Of a stretch of 47,514 bases of DNA, positions 32,199 to 41,500 are shown piece by piece. The stretch spans positions 1 through 47,514 of IMG/VR virus record IMGVR_UViG_3300047557_002611, one strand, 5' to 3'. Both the position numbers and the translations under genes were made by a program. The notes under the pieces are model-generated. The model was not told the origin of the DNA. It ran no database searches and saw nothing but the letters and a program-made list of their open reading frames with translations. How positions within the stretch are numbered: the first letter of the stretch is position 1; the number at the start of each line of letters is the position of its first letter. This stretch comes from a virus.

Positions 32199-32825
32199 AT
32201 GGAAAAGATTTCAGCTCCTAATTTTGGAACTCTTATTCTCCAAGTAAATGGCACTTCGCCGTTGGTTCAGAACCGTTTTCCGGCAAAAGTTCAAGTTATG
32301 CTGGAAGAGAAAATGAAAGCTGGTAGCACCGCTTCATCAAAAAAAACCAGAAAAGCAAGAGATTTCGACTCTGACTTTGAAGAAGCGCAACACAAAAGTG
32401 ATGAGGGTTGGGTTGGGGTTCCTGCATCTGCATTCAGAAACGCTTGTATTGATGCTTGTCGAATGGTCGGTTTCAAGATGACGCATGCAAAAATGTCCAT
32501 CTTCTTTGAGGCAGACGGTTATGATGCTCAGGATGGCACTCCATTGGTTAAGATCATTGCAGATGAGCCAGAAAAAGTAACTCACCCAGTGAGAAATGCG
32601 ACTGGCGTCGTTGATCTTCGGGCGCGGCCAATGTGGCGCAAATGGAGTATCAATCTCAGGGTCAAGTTTGACCAAGATCAATTCACTCAAAACGACGTAC
32701 TTAATTTGCTGCTCAGAGCCGGGCAACAGGTGGGTATTGGCGAAGGTAGACCATACTCCAAATCATCCAACGGGATGGGGTGGGGTACTTTCTTAATCAA
32801 CGAAGAAGCATACCATGAAGTGTGA
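32199..32825 (+). CDS. Phage protein with RAMP/Cas7-like features
   Basis: 208 aa. It begins with a beta strand and NGTSPLVQNRF. It then has GVPASAFRNACIDACRMVGF (about 67-86), corresponding in kind to the P-x-S-x-x-R/K-x-A helix of RAMP proteins, a second half with WSINLRVKF strands, and ends with VGIGEGRPYSKSSNGMGWGTF, like the glycine-rich loop closing many RAMP/Cas7 folds. The Gly-rich loop plus Phe, and the helix after the first strand, prompted the comparison. It might equally be a phage family of unrelated fold. No cas genes or CRISPR array are nearby. First gene of a self-contained unit; leader AAAAACCATCGT. Confidence 0.6.
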   Translation: MEKISAPNFGTLILQVNGTSPLVQNRFPAKVQVMLEEKMKAGSTASSKKTRKARDFDSDFEEAQHKSDEGWVGVPASAFRNACIDACRMVGFKMTHAKMSIFFEADGYDAQDGTPLVKIIADEPEKVTHPVRNATGVVDLRARPMWRKWSINLRVKFDQDQFTQNDVLNLLLRAGQQVGIGEGRPYSKSSNGMGWGTFLINEEAYHEV

Positions 32826-33303
32826 GTACAAATTTGCTGAAGGGTTTCGGGCAAATGGACTTGATCCAGAAACAACCTACAAAGAGCTTGAGAAGATTTC
32901 AGAATCATCTGGGCTTACTCCGAATGCTGTTCTTGAGTCGGCAAAATCACCTACAAGTCCATTGCATGGATACTTTGATTGGGATGATGATTCCGCTGCA
33001 AATAAATTCAGAATCGGACAGGCTCAAACCCTCATTCGCTCTATAAAGATTGAGGTTATAGGGGTTGAAAGAAAGGAATATAAACCTTATGTTCGGGTTG
33101 TTCAATGCAACCAACCCTCTGTTTACCTAAACCTAAGCAAGCTCAACGAGGATCAATACAAGCAGGTATTGAATGATTTTAGACGGAAAATAGATTCTGC
33201 TCAAAAATCCCTTGATGAACTGCTTGCTTTTGGTGAGTCTACTTTCAAGAATGCGAAGAAAGCCAAAAGGCTGATGTCTCAATTGAAAGAAGCTGTTGCT
33301 TGA
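32815..33303 (+). CDS. Partner protein of the RAMP-like gene
   Basis: 162 aa, overlapping the preceding gene by 11 bp. The N-terminal half contains ESAKSPTSPLHGYFDWDDDSAANKFRIGQAQTLIRSI, a conserved-looking stretch that I associate with phage hypothetical proteins, followed by a beta strand and a helical basic C-terminus. No enzymatic motif. The overlap implies co-translation with the RAMP-like protein, so the two probably work together. Confidence 0.6.
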   Translation: MKCEYKFAEGFRANGLDPETTYKELEKISESSGLTPNAVLESAKSPTSPLHGYFDWDDDSAANKFRIGQAQTLIRSIKIEVIGVERKEYKPYVRVVQCNQPSVYLNLSKLNEDQYKQVLNDFRRKIDSAQKSLDELLAFGESTFKNAKKAKRLMSQLKEAVA

Positions 33304-33306
33304 TTC

Positions 33307-33640
33307 GGCAGGCCAGTCCAGGAGAGGCAAGGCACGGCGAGGCACGGCTTGTCGCGGCGAGGTGTGACGAGGCAGGCGCGACAAGGCATGAAGTGGCACG
33401 TTGAGGCGTGGACGGGTAAGGCATGGCAGGTAAGGCGAGGCGCGGATTGGCGAGCCAAGGCAAGGTGCGGATTGGACGGGCAAGGCAGGCACGGTTATTT
33501 TTAGCGGCACGGCATGGCAAGCCAAGGTAAGTCGATGCGTAGCAGGCCAGGCATGGCGAGGACGGGCGAGGCGCGGATATGCAGGCACGGGATGTCGCGG
33601 ACAGGAGAGGACTGGCGGGGTCAGACCTGGTTATTCAAGG
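33307..33640 (+). repeat. Degenerate pentamer repeat array (GGCRN), GC-rich
   Basis: About 335 bp without a gene. The sequence is a degenerate tandem 5-bp repeat, mostly GGCAN/GGCGN (for example GGCAAGGCACGGCGAGGC), much more GC-rich than the rest of the genome, with a few interruptions (TTATTTTTAG near 33500). A 5-bp period cannot preserve one codon pattern. The repeated GG every 5 nt matches a two-quartet G-quadruplex pattern (GG-N3)n. It lies in the same transcription unit as the two genes upstream, ahead of a terminator, so it should be present in their mRNA 3' end. Confidence 0.85.
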
Positions 33641-33644
33641 CCAC

Positions 33645-33682
33645 AGGGCGGTACATGAAGATTGTGCCGCCCTTTCTTTTTT
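33645..33682 (+). terminator. Rho-independent terminator
   Basis: AGGGCGGTAC / GTGCCGCCCT (10 bp, one G-U), 9-nt loop, then TTTCTTTTTT. It ends the cassette with the pentamer repeat. Confidence 0.88.
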
Positions 33683-33713
33683 AATTATACATAATCAAAA
33701 TATATTTTCCCAT

Positions 33714-33757
33714 ATTGTAAACTATGCGTTTTATTCATAAATTTGCATAAAACGTAT
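33714..33757 (+). promoter_or_regulatory. Promoter with embedded operator, head operon
   Basis: ATTG at 33714-33717, 20 bp, TAAATTTG at 33738-33745 (exact TAnnTTTG). The operator module 33724-33757 is ATGCGTTTTATTC, 8 bp, GCATAAAACGTAT, 11 of 13 arm matches. The ATG follows at 33761, so the mRNA leader is very short. It drives the scaffold/capsid genes. Confidence 0.8.
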
Positions 33758-33760
33758 TTT

Positions 33761-34030
33761 ATGGCAATTTCTAACGCGGATTTCCCGCAATACAAGGAAA
33801 GTTTTTTGAAGGATAACACCATCCACAGGGGATGGGTTTTGGTTCGACGTGTGAGTGACAACATCCTTTCCGTTTGCCGTAAAGATCACGTTGACCAATA
33901 CAATGATCATGTCATTGAACCTTTTGAAGCCAAAGAAACCGCTCCCACGAAATCGAAACCGGGACCTAAAGCCAAAGCCAAGGAAACCCTTGGAGCAGGC
34001 GAAGTTGATCCAAACGCTGAAGAAGCCTAA
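33761..34030 (+). CDS. Small head-operon protein with basic tail, 89 aa
   Basis: The N-terminal 60 residues form a small mixed domain (HRGWVLVRRVSDNILSVCRKDHV). The C-terminal tail is Lys/Pro/Ala-rich (TKSKPGPKAKAKETLG). No family. First gene of the scaffold-capsid operon, immediately downstream of its promoter. Confidence 0.6.
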   Translation: MAISNADFPQYKESFLKDNTIHRGWVLVRRVSDNILSVCRKDHVDQYNDHVIEPFEAKETAPTKSKPGPKAKAKETLGAGEVDPNAEEA

Positions 34031-34041
34031 AGCAAAAGAAA

Positions 34042-34305
34042 ATGCTGTACATACCAACTCACAAACGAACTGGCCGTGAATACTCACCCGTAACTGAGGC
34101 GAGAATGAATGAATTGAAGAGTCACCCCGCAACGGCTGATTCTTTCCGTTTTAAGGCCATCGAAGAGCAGTTTGTACCGCAGCCTCCAATAGAACCTGGC
34201 GCGACTTCCGCTAAGAAGTCAAAGAAAATACAAGCAGACAACGCAGATAACAATGAGCAAAACATTGATTCAGGGGATAGCTCAGAACCTCTTCAACAAA
34301 ACTGA
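34042..34305 (+). CDS. Small head-operon protein, 87 aa
   Basis: Not recognised. A short N-terminal element (YIPTHKRTGREYSPVTEARMNELKSHP) followed by a low-complexity tail rich in Lys, Asn, Asp and Ser. It overlaps the scaffold gene by 53 bp in another frame, an unusually long overlap here; both frames look coding by composition. Confidence 0.5.
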   Translation: MLYIPTHKRTGREYSPVTEARMNELKSHPATADSFRFKAIEEQFVPQPPIEPGATSAKKSKKIQADNADNNEQNIDSGDSSEPLQQN

Positions 34306-35161
34306 CGACGAGCTGGCCGGGCTTTTCGGCGAAACAGAAGATGCGCAGATTGACGAAAGCAAAGCCATTGAGTTTTTCAAAAACGAATTGGCCGCAAAAG
34401 TCAAAAGTGTGACCGACAACCAGCTTTTGCGCGGCAGAAAAGAGGCCCACAAAAGCTGGGAGGATACTTTGAAGTCTCGGGCAACGGCTCGCGAAATTCA
34501 ATTGTCGTCAGATTTGAAAGGAGAGGCACTGTTTGATGCTTTTTTAGAATCCATCACGCCACAATCCGGCGTAAAGGTTGATGAATTGACCCCTGAGGAG
34601 CTAAAAAAACACAAAGCATTTCAATCTGTCCTGGATGGAGAAGTAAAGAGCCTGAAGCAGCTACTAACTGAAAAAGAGCAGGCACTTGAAACGGAAAGGA
34701 ATTCAAACCTGATTCGACAAAACAAGGATGTTACCGTCAAATCCGTATTTACTGCCTTGGAGGCAGCAAAGTGGAAGAAGGGTGAAACGGATGATGAGAT
34801 CGGTAAGCGAGAAGCTGTAATCAACGATCTCCTTATCCTTTACACTGGCAATTTTTCCCAGGTCAAACCAAGCCCTGACGGTAAAAAAATCTACTTCATT
34901 GATCAGGATGGGGAGTACAAAAAAGACGACCTACAGGAACCTATCGATGTGGTAAAATTCATCCTTGAAAAGCAGCCTTTCGGTACACATACTTTCGACC
35001 CTCAAAGGGGGTCATCTGGTGCAAATTCTGGACAAAACCAATCCGGCAGTGGCGACTACAAAGTTGTTGACGGGGTTAGTCTGGAAAGCGCTCTCAAAGG
35101 CATTACTGATCCATTGCAAAAAGCAAAGATCATCCGGGCTTATTCCGCGACCATGAAATAA
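34253..35161 (+). CDS. Scaffolding protein
   Basis: A 302-aa acidic, helical protein immediately before the major capsid gene, as expected for a scaffold. It has a coiled-coil-rich middle (GEVKSLKQLLTEKEQALETERNSN, about 125-150) and a Gly/Ser/Asn-rich linker near 255-270. No protease motif, so cleavage, if any, would need another enzyme. It would shape the prohead and leave or be digested before packaging. Confidence 0.7.
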   Translation: MSKTLIQGIAQNLFNKTDDELAGLFGETEDAQIDESKAIEFFKNELAAKVKSVTDNQLLRGRKEAHKSWEDTLKSRATAREIQLSSDLKGEALFDAFLESITPQSGVKVDELTPEELKKHKAFQSVLDGEVKSLKQLLTEKEQALETERNSNLIRQNKDVTVKSVFTALEAAKWKKGETDDEIGKREAVINDLLILYTGNFSQVKPSPDGKKIYFIDQDGEYKKDDLQEPIDVVKFILEKQPFGTHTFDPQRGSSGANSGQNQSGSGDYKVVDGVSLESALKGITDPLQKAKIIRAYSATMK

Positions 35162-35198
35162 AGTGCTACTGCCATCACTGTAAAATCAATTTACAAAC

Positions 35199-36299
35199 AT
35201 GGCAGCAGGAGATTTTTCCGCAAGTCAAATCCTCGACGCACAAGCCAAAGTGCAAGAGTACTGGAGATCGCCCGGCCCCTGGAACGCTGAATTCTCGCAT
35301 CCAGTGGATACAGTCCGGGCCTTGTTTTCCAAACAAACCGCAAGTGCATCCGATGTGCAAAACGGTGGCCGGGTAATTGGTCAGCGTGTGTATTGGCCTA
35401 AATCCGGGGTAGACTCAATTACCCACAACGGTACAGCTGCTCCATCCCTGGACTGTACCCTTGAAAACGGTACGCAGCTCGAAACTGACGACAAAACCTA
35501 CACTGACAACGTTTTTGTTTTCAGTAATGTGGCCTTGACTGAAACCGATCTGCGTCAAAAAAACATGTACTCGCCTGAAGAGTTGATTGCCCAAACGCTT
35601 ATCAAGGGCATGAACGACATCCGTAAAAAGCTGAACGTTCTTGGGATCAACTTTTTGAACTCCAACAAACAAGCCAACCTGGATACTCTGGTGACAAGTA
35701 GCGACCTGGGCAATGGTAACTGGGCTGTGAATGCAGACTTGGCAACCATTGAGATTCCAGTTGACGACGCCAAGAATGAAGATGCTATCGTGGAATGGGA
35801 AACCGTTCTGCGTAACAACGATTTCAACGGCAGCTACTTCATCATCTCAGGCCGCAAAAACTGGCGTTTGGCTTTTGATACCTCCATGTACAAGGCCCGT
35901 AATGACGACCAACGCAGCATCATGGCCACTTTTGGGGCTTATGATATGTTTTGGGATGTCCGTGACCTTGACCAGACGCTCACCGGATTCAACTCCTTCG
36001 CGGTTGATCCAAATGCTTACCTGTTTGTCAACAAGTCGTATTCTTCATTGGTGCCCGTTCAAAAGAGTGAAACACTGTGGGAGTACTACATTGAGGATCC
36101 TGACCTGATGATCATGGAGAATGGTGTAATGCGCCCAGTTCGTTACGAGGTAGTGATGCAACGTAAGTGTAGCACCCGTAACTCCGACACCTCCATTGCA
36201 CTGGATCACCAATTTGAGATCAAGTTTTTGGGCCAAAAGAACGTCGCACCTGCGGGTATTGATGGCCAGACTGGTATCCAGAAGCTGAAAGCGGTTTAA
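35199..36299 (+). CDS. Major capsid protein
   Basis: A 366-aa protein after the scaffold. Features fit an HK97-fold capsid protein of Bacteroidota phages: N-terminal helix (SASQILDAQAKVQEYW), an E-loop-like region (YWPKSGVDSITHNGTAAPSL), helix ELIAQTLIKGMNDIRKKLN (about 128-148), and a C-terminal beta-rich part with MRPVRYEVVMQRK. No N-terminal delta domain is obvious, consistent with the separate scaffold. Call depends on context and fold impression. Confidence 0.8.
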   Translation: MAAGDFSASQILDAQAKVQEYWRSPGPWNAEFSHPVDTVRALFSKQTASASDVQNGGRVIGQRVYWPKSGVDSITHNGTAAPSLDCTLENGTQLETDDKTYTDNVFVFSNVALTETDLRQKNMYSPEELIAQTLIKGMNDIRKKLNVLGINFLNSNKQANLDTLVTSSDLGNGNWAVNADLATIEIPVDDAKNEDAIVEWETVLRNNDFNGSYFIISGRKNWRLAFDTSMYKARNDDQRSIMATFGAYDMFWDVRDLDQTLTGFNSFAVDPNAYLFVNKSYSSLVPVQKSETLWEYYIEDPDLMIMENGVMRPVRYEVVMQRKCSTRNSDTSIALDHQFEIKFLGQKNVAPAGIDGQTGIQKLKAV

Positions 36300-36332
36300 C
36301 CAATTTTCATTCACATTTTTCAAACTGAAAAA

Positions 36333-36791
36333 ATGAAACCACAAAATATCGGCTTTGCACTTTTCGCAATGCTTTGTATCGCTCTTTCTTTTGCCTTCTC
36401 TTCGGACAATCCGCAGAGTTTTGGGGCCACAAATACAACCTCCAATTCGGTGATTTTTGCCCCCACGGCATCCACTGGAACTTCCACCAACACCGAGCTG
36501 GATACCATCACTTTGGCATCTGCCTTGACTAGCAAGTGGACGGGGTGCGTACAATTATCCACCACCTCCACTTCTGGAACACGAAGCCAAAAGGTTTTGA
36601 TTTACGAAACCAATGTGCGGGCTGGAACGGGCTGGATTTTGATCGATTCCACGAGTTCGACTTCAGCTACCGTATCGAACGTCAGAAAAGCCGGAATTGA
36701 AGTAGGCGGCCAACGGCAAATGTTCGTTGTGAAGTCAACGGGTACGCAAGTATCCCCGTATTCATTGCAGTTGGTCTACAAAAAATACTGA
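36333..36791 (+). CDS. Signal-peptide-like small virion-region protein
   Basis: 152 aa with an N-terminal hydrophobic stretch (IGFALFAMLCIALSFAFSS) that looks like a Sec signal or anchor, then a Ser/Thr-rich beta domain (about 40-152). In head regions such Ser/Thr-rich proteins can be decoration or head-fibre proteins, but a signal peptide would export it from the cytoplasm where virions assemble. This conflict is unresolved; it may be an outer-membrane or surface factor. Confidence 0.55.
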   Translation: MKPQNIGFALFAMLCIALSFAFSSDNPQSFGATNTTSNSVIFAPTASTGTSTNTELDTITLASALTSKWTGCVQLSTTSTSGTRSQKVLIYETNVRAGTGWILIDSTSSTSATVSNVRKAGIEVGGQRQMFVVKSTGTQVSPYSLQLVYKKY

Positions 36792-36793
36792 TC

Positions 36794-37870
36794 ATGGCAG
36801 AGTGCTTGGAAAACCTAGTAGGGCTGACAGATATTGATTGCGAGTGTTTTTCTGACTTGCAACCTGAAGGATGGGACACATCCGAATCGGGGCGGTATCT
36901 GACTGATCCCGAAGTAGGTTTTCCAACACTTGAAGCCGTGTTTCAATCAGTTGATTGTGGGAATGAGTTTTGGGCCATGATGACCAAGGCGCGAACGGAT
37001 GCCATTCGGGAATTCCGTCACGAGCTGGGGATTATGATGAAAAAGTACAACAACCCACGGGTTCCAGCTTTTCGGGGCTTGATCGGTGAAGTAAAGTACC
37101 GTTCAAGATTCACGACCAACAACACGTATTTGGGGGTTCTTTTCAAGTTCCCATGGTGGCGCGACGCTGAACTGAAGATTACCAGGATTGGCCTGAACAT
37201 TTCGGTTGCTGCAACGGTGGAGGTTCATTTCATTTCCAATGATCCTGATAACTTCCCGGCAAAGACTGTGGAGATTGAAACCGTGGCCAATCAAACCACA
37301 TTCGTGGATATTCCAGAAGAAGATTCCCCCTACATCCTGCCCTTTCACTCTGAAAACAGAGACGATCTGATTTACGCGGTCTATTACACCTTACCTGAAG
37401 GTGCCAGGGCGAACGAGAATAAGATCACCTGCGGGTGCAAGGGTGATGATCCAATCCGGCGCGGGACTTTCCTGACAGGAGGATTCACCTCTGACACACT
37501 TGACGAACTGGAAGACATCACACCGGGCCACAGTGCAAACGGGCTTTCGGTTGGGTGTTACCTGGATTGCGACTACACCAACTTTCTGTGTAACCTGGCT
37601 GAACTATCCGGTCAAGACCTTTTGGATGATGCAGCGGCGGCCATACAGGCCAAAGGAGCCGCCAAACTCATTTCAATGGTTCTTGATACAGGCAGGATCA
37701 ACAGGTACACACTCAAACCGATTGAGGAGCTGTACGGACGTCGCACACGGTTACAAAACAACTTTGTTGAGTATGTAACCGCGATTTCAAAAAACTACCG
37801 ACCTGAATTATCAGGCTGCTGGAAATGCAAATCCAGCGATACCTGGCAACGTCGGGCAATAAAAGCTTGA
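36794..37870 (+). CDS. Cysteine-rich neck/connector-region protein, 358 aa
   Basis: Not recognised. Cysteines cluster near the N-terminus (DIDCECFSD), in the middle (ITCGCKGDD) and at the C-terminus (SGCWKCKSSDTW), suggesting metal binding or disulfides. A jelly-roll-like beta region occupies about 95-200. It lies between capsid and tail tube and so is a candidate neck, fibre-base or host-adhesion protein. Starts 2 bp after the previous stop. Confidence 0.5.
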   Translation: MAECLENLVGLTDIDCECFSDLQPEGWDTSESGRYLTDPEVGFPTLEAVFQSVDCGNEFWAMMTKARTDAIREFRHELGIMMKKYNNPRVPAFRGLIGEVKYRSRFTTNNTYLGVLFKFPWWRDAELKITRIGLNISVAATVEVHFISNDPDNFPAKTVEIETVANQTTFVDIPEEDSPYILPFHSENRDDLIYAVYYTLPEGARANENKITCGCKGDDPIRRGTFLTGGFTSDTLDELEDITPGHSANGLSVGCYLDCDYTNFLCNLAELSGQDLLDDAAAAIQAKGAAKLISMVLDTGRINRYTLKPIEELYGRRTRLQNNFVEYVTAISKNYRPELSGCWKCKSSDTWQRRAIKA

Positions 37871-37875
37871 AAACA

Positions 37876-38466
37876 ATGGCTATAAATCAATTTTTAACGT
37901 GCCCGGCAGATTGCAACGATGATTTGAATTTGGGCGCATTGGACATTGATCAGGACTGTACGAATTATGACTTATACGACAGTCAGATTTGCGATGTTCT
38001 GATTAAACCAGACTCGGCTCTGGTTGATCCGATTACCTGGGGAACAATCTCCCCAAAGACAGCCGAAGTTGACTTGGAGCAAATTGACAACAGCAGTATT
38101 GATGGCACCCTTTCCAAGTTACTTTCGGGTATTGGTGGAATTGCGGAGCCTGAAGAGGTTATTGCCAATTATCCCAAGCTCAAAACCAAGGTTACTAAGT
38201 ACATCTACACAATGAACTTCCGTATCCTGAACTTGTCCGAAGATCAGTACGATACCTTGCGGCAGTTCCAATGTGGATGGACTTCTTTCACCTTCCGTTA
38301 CGTTTCACTTGGTGGTTTCATCTACGGCGGCGAAAACGGGATTGTTCCAAAGTCAGCCCGCACCATCTTCCCAAAAGGAGAAGGTGATACAGACAAAGAC
38401 GAATGTATCCTGCGAATTACCTGGGAGGCCAACGGTGATCCAGACCGTAATATTTCGCCTTTCTAA
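37876..38466 (+). CDS. Tail tube-like protein
   Basis: A 196-aa protein (ATG 37876) with the general build of a major tail protein: N-terminal acidic region, central beta strands (KVTKYIYTMNFRILNLSEDQYDTLRQF) and a terminal strand RITWEANGDPDRNISPF. Size suits a tail tube subunit, and it is the only candidate in the window. It is far from the tape measure, separated by the head operon, so the order is unusual. Confidence 0.5.
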   Translation: MAINQFLTCPADCNDDLNLGALDIDQDCTNYDLYDSQICDVLIKPDSALVDPITWGTISPKTAEVDLEQIDNSSIDGTLSKLLSGIGGIAEPEEVIANYPKLKTKVTKYIYTMNFRILNLSEDQYDTLRQFQCGWTSFTFRYVSLGGFIYGGENGIVPKSARTIFPKGEGDTDKDECILRITWEANGDPDRNISPF

Positions 38467-38467
38467 T

Positions 38468-38502
38468 ATGCATTTTATTCAATCTCTTGCAATCAAATGC
38501 AT
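38468..38502 (+). promoter_or_regulatory. Operator module abutting tail fibre start
   Basis: ATGCATTTTATTC, 9 bp, CAATCAAATGCAT: perfect outer halves ATGCATTT / AAATGCAT (19 bp apart). The right half ends right at the ATG (38503). No good TAnnTTTG is present in the middle, so the promoter is weak or differs. Confidence 0.65.
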
Positions 38503-41500
38503 ATGAAAAAGCTACTACTAGCACTGATCGTTTTTTGTAATGGGATTATCCTCAATGCGCAGTCCACTGATCCGGCGGGCTGCGTATTTGAGGGCTCATT
38601 GTATTCGGATAGCTCAGAGGTAGTCATTGGACTACCTTTTGTTTTGTGGATTCGTGACAATGGCACGGGCTGCCAATTGGCCGTACAGTACGCCACTCAG
38701 ACCGGGAACCCATTTCCAGTAAAGCCATCGACTATCATTCGACTTCTTGATGACTACAATGACATCATTGATCAGGCCGGAGCTGGAGTAGTAGAATTCA
38801 CTCAAAACAGTGTGAATTTTGCGGTGAACAGGGATTGGGTCGAAGCGGTATACGAGGGAAGTTCTGGCGGGGCTATTATCGTAATCCGCGACGGTCGTAC
38901 CCGGTTTTTGACAGATGAATCATACGCCATCATCAGGGCCCGGTTTATTGTGTGCCCTCCAACAGGCCCCCCCTCCTACCTGATCGATGCAGAAAATGGT
39001 TTGTATGTAGCCAATGATACGACCGTGCGCATGGGGGGCTTTTTGATTGAAAATACACGGGTGCAGCTCGAAGGCTACCCGCTAACTTTTATTGATACGA
39101 CGGCCAAGCAAAGTTTTGGCGTTGGTGCTGGTACTTTGCCGGGTTATTTAGGGGACACGGTAGGATATTTCGCCAGGCGTTCAGGTGGATTTAGGCAGTT
39201 TATTTTACAGGGAAATAGATACAATCAAATTGTAATCCGGGACACTTCAAGCGTTTTTGGGGATTACGCTGAAATTTACCAGGGGCTTTATTTTGGGGAC
39301 AAACCATTCATGTATTTTGATGTGACCGACAGAGAATTTGATGGTAAGATTTCGAGAATTTCAATTGACGCTGACAGCGTATCGTTTAGGAATAGCCCTT
39401 ATTTATCGTCGATCGATGCTTACATAAGGTATTTCACTGCCAAGGCTGGGCGTATTTCCATGGGCGCAATTGAGGGTGAATTAGGGATAACAGGCACCGG
39501 GGTCGAAATGGGCGCTTATGGGTATGGCGTTGGAGGTGGCGCAAGTGAGTACCTGTTTATGAAAACCAAGGCTGTTGATAATGGTACCGCCAGCGTTGGG
39601 CAATACCTCAAACTTTTAAATACTAGTACGGGTGAAGTAGAATTTGCAACAATCGACCTTTCAGGATACCTTCAAACTTCTGACACCGCCGCAATGCTTG
39701 ACCCATACATCCAAGGCGCTGGATCGGTGAACAGCTTGGCAAAATTCACGGCTGGGCGGGTAATTGGAAATGCTGCAATAACGGAAAACGGGAGTCGGGT
39801 GGTGATGGGGCTGCCGATGCAGTTGAAGGAATATTCTTTAGTGGGCCTGCCAACCGGGGTAACAAAGGACATGTACTGGATTACGGGTGAGGGGCCTGCT
39901 TGGTATCAGGGGGCGAGGTTGGCGTATGGGCTGGAAAGTACGTTTAACCGGGGGACAAGCACACGGATTCCTTTTTTTGATGCGAATGGACAACTTACAC
40001 AGAGTATAAATCATGCGTATAATGTTTCAAATGGTGCATTTTCAGTAGGTACACCGATACTAGCAAACATCGGATCAAGTTTTTTATCTGAGTTACCCAT
40101 TACTGCGGCTTTTTATGGTACGGTTAATAATGGAGTAAGGTCTAGTTTTACTATTTCTACAGCGGGGTGGGGAAGACCCGGTGCGACGACAATTTCCGTT
40201 AATGGATCACAGATACACGGATATGACGGATTCCTTCACTTTATAAATAATGGTTTTGCTGGAGGAAGTGTTTCAGGTAGCGGATTTTTCACTTCGAAAA
40301 ACTATATACTAGGATATACACCGGGCCCATCAAACACTTCGAATCTATTTATAAATTCTACGAACATAAATGAGTACACGCAAGGTGCGAATTACCCGTC
40401 AGGATCGAATTATTACAATATAGAAGCATCTCTTCAATCAGTCATAGCAGCAAACAATACAGGCCAAACAGCAGTTCGAGCAGGACTACAAGTATCTGGC
40501 AGGTATCTAAATTTTAAAAACGATCAAGGGGTTGTAATTGGTTCGACTAATGCAACGACATCAGTGCCAAACTCTTCTGCGGCATTAGACATAAACTATT
40601 CAACAAGAGGACTTTTACCCCCACGTGGTAGTGCGACAAGTAATATTACAAGAGGAATTGGTTCGCTGACAATTGTGAGTGGTGGGAGTGGATACGGAAC
40701 TGGAACTGGAGTAGTAATTACTATATCAGGGGGAGGGGGTAATGGTGCAGCTATCTCGTTAACATATACAGCAGGAGTGATTACAGGCGCTACTTTAATT
40801 TTACGAGGTACTTCATATACTTCTGCTCCTACAATAACTATATCCGGTGGAACTGGAACTGGTGCGGTGATTACGTGTGCTTTAGACCCATATCCCGATG
40901 GTCTTATGTATTACAATACAACTACTAAAACACATCAATACTACCAAACTACAAATAACCGATTTCAAGATTTTGGAAGTTATCAATCAGATAACTTACA
41001 TGTTGTTGATTCTTTTAGACTGCAAAACACTCCATCGTTAAGCAGTATCACAGGACTACTCACACGCGATGCAAACGGGTGGGTCGGGCTCGCTAGTGTT
41101 GGAACGGGGTTAAGTTATGCAGCGGGGGTATTGTCCGTAACGGGGGGCACCGGGGGTGGAGGCAGTTCGATCCTTGATAGCTTGGGCAACGGTTCAATCA
41201 CAATCGACGCAAACACCCATGATCTTTTGTTCGACGATTTGGGCACATTCAGGGTCACCCAAACGGGGGGCAATGAAATCAAAGTCAATAGCACTGAGGT
41301 ATCAATTTTGGGTAAGGTGAAGGCAAAACAGGAAGGTTATTACACCATAACCAGTACGTCAAGCCCGCAAACCCTAAGCAACGATTATTCAGACAATCTC
41401 ATAAACCAGGGGGGCACCCAAGCAAGTTTTACATTCCAATTCCCTGCAAGCCCAGCAGACGGGCAAATCCTTACGCTTACCTACAACAATGCAATTAGCA

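Noticed and set aside
33133-33588. Long minus-strand reading frame with Pro/Arg/Leu-rich protein
   Set aside because: It is the antisense reading of the pentamer tract (5-residue periodic peptide) and runs into the gene at 32815; no start signals or homology.
33307-33640. CRISPR-like array next to a RAMP/Cas7-like gene
   Set aside because: The repeat unit is 5 bp and degenerate with no spacers; there are no adaptation or effector genes. It is a tandem pentamer tract, not CRISPR.
36320-36571. Minus-strand frames across 36045-36571
   Set aside because: They overlap the capsid and 36333 genes in antisense with no promoter or start features.
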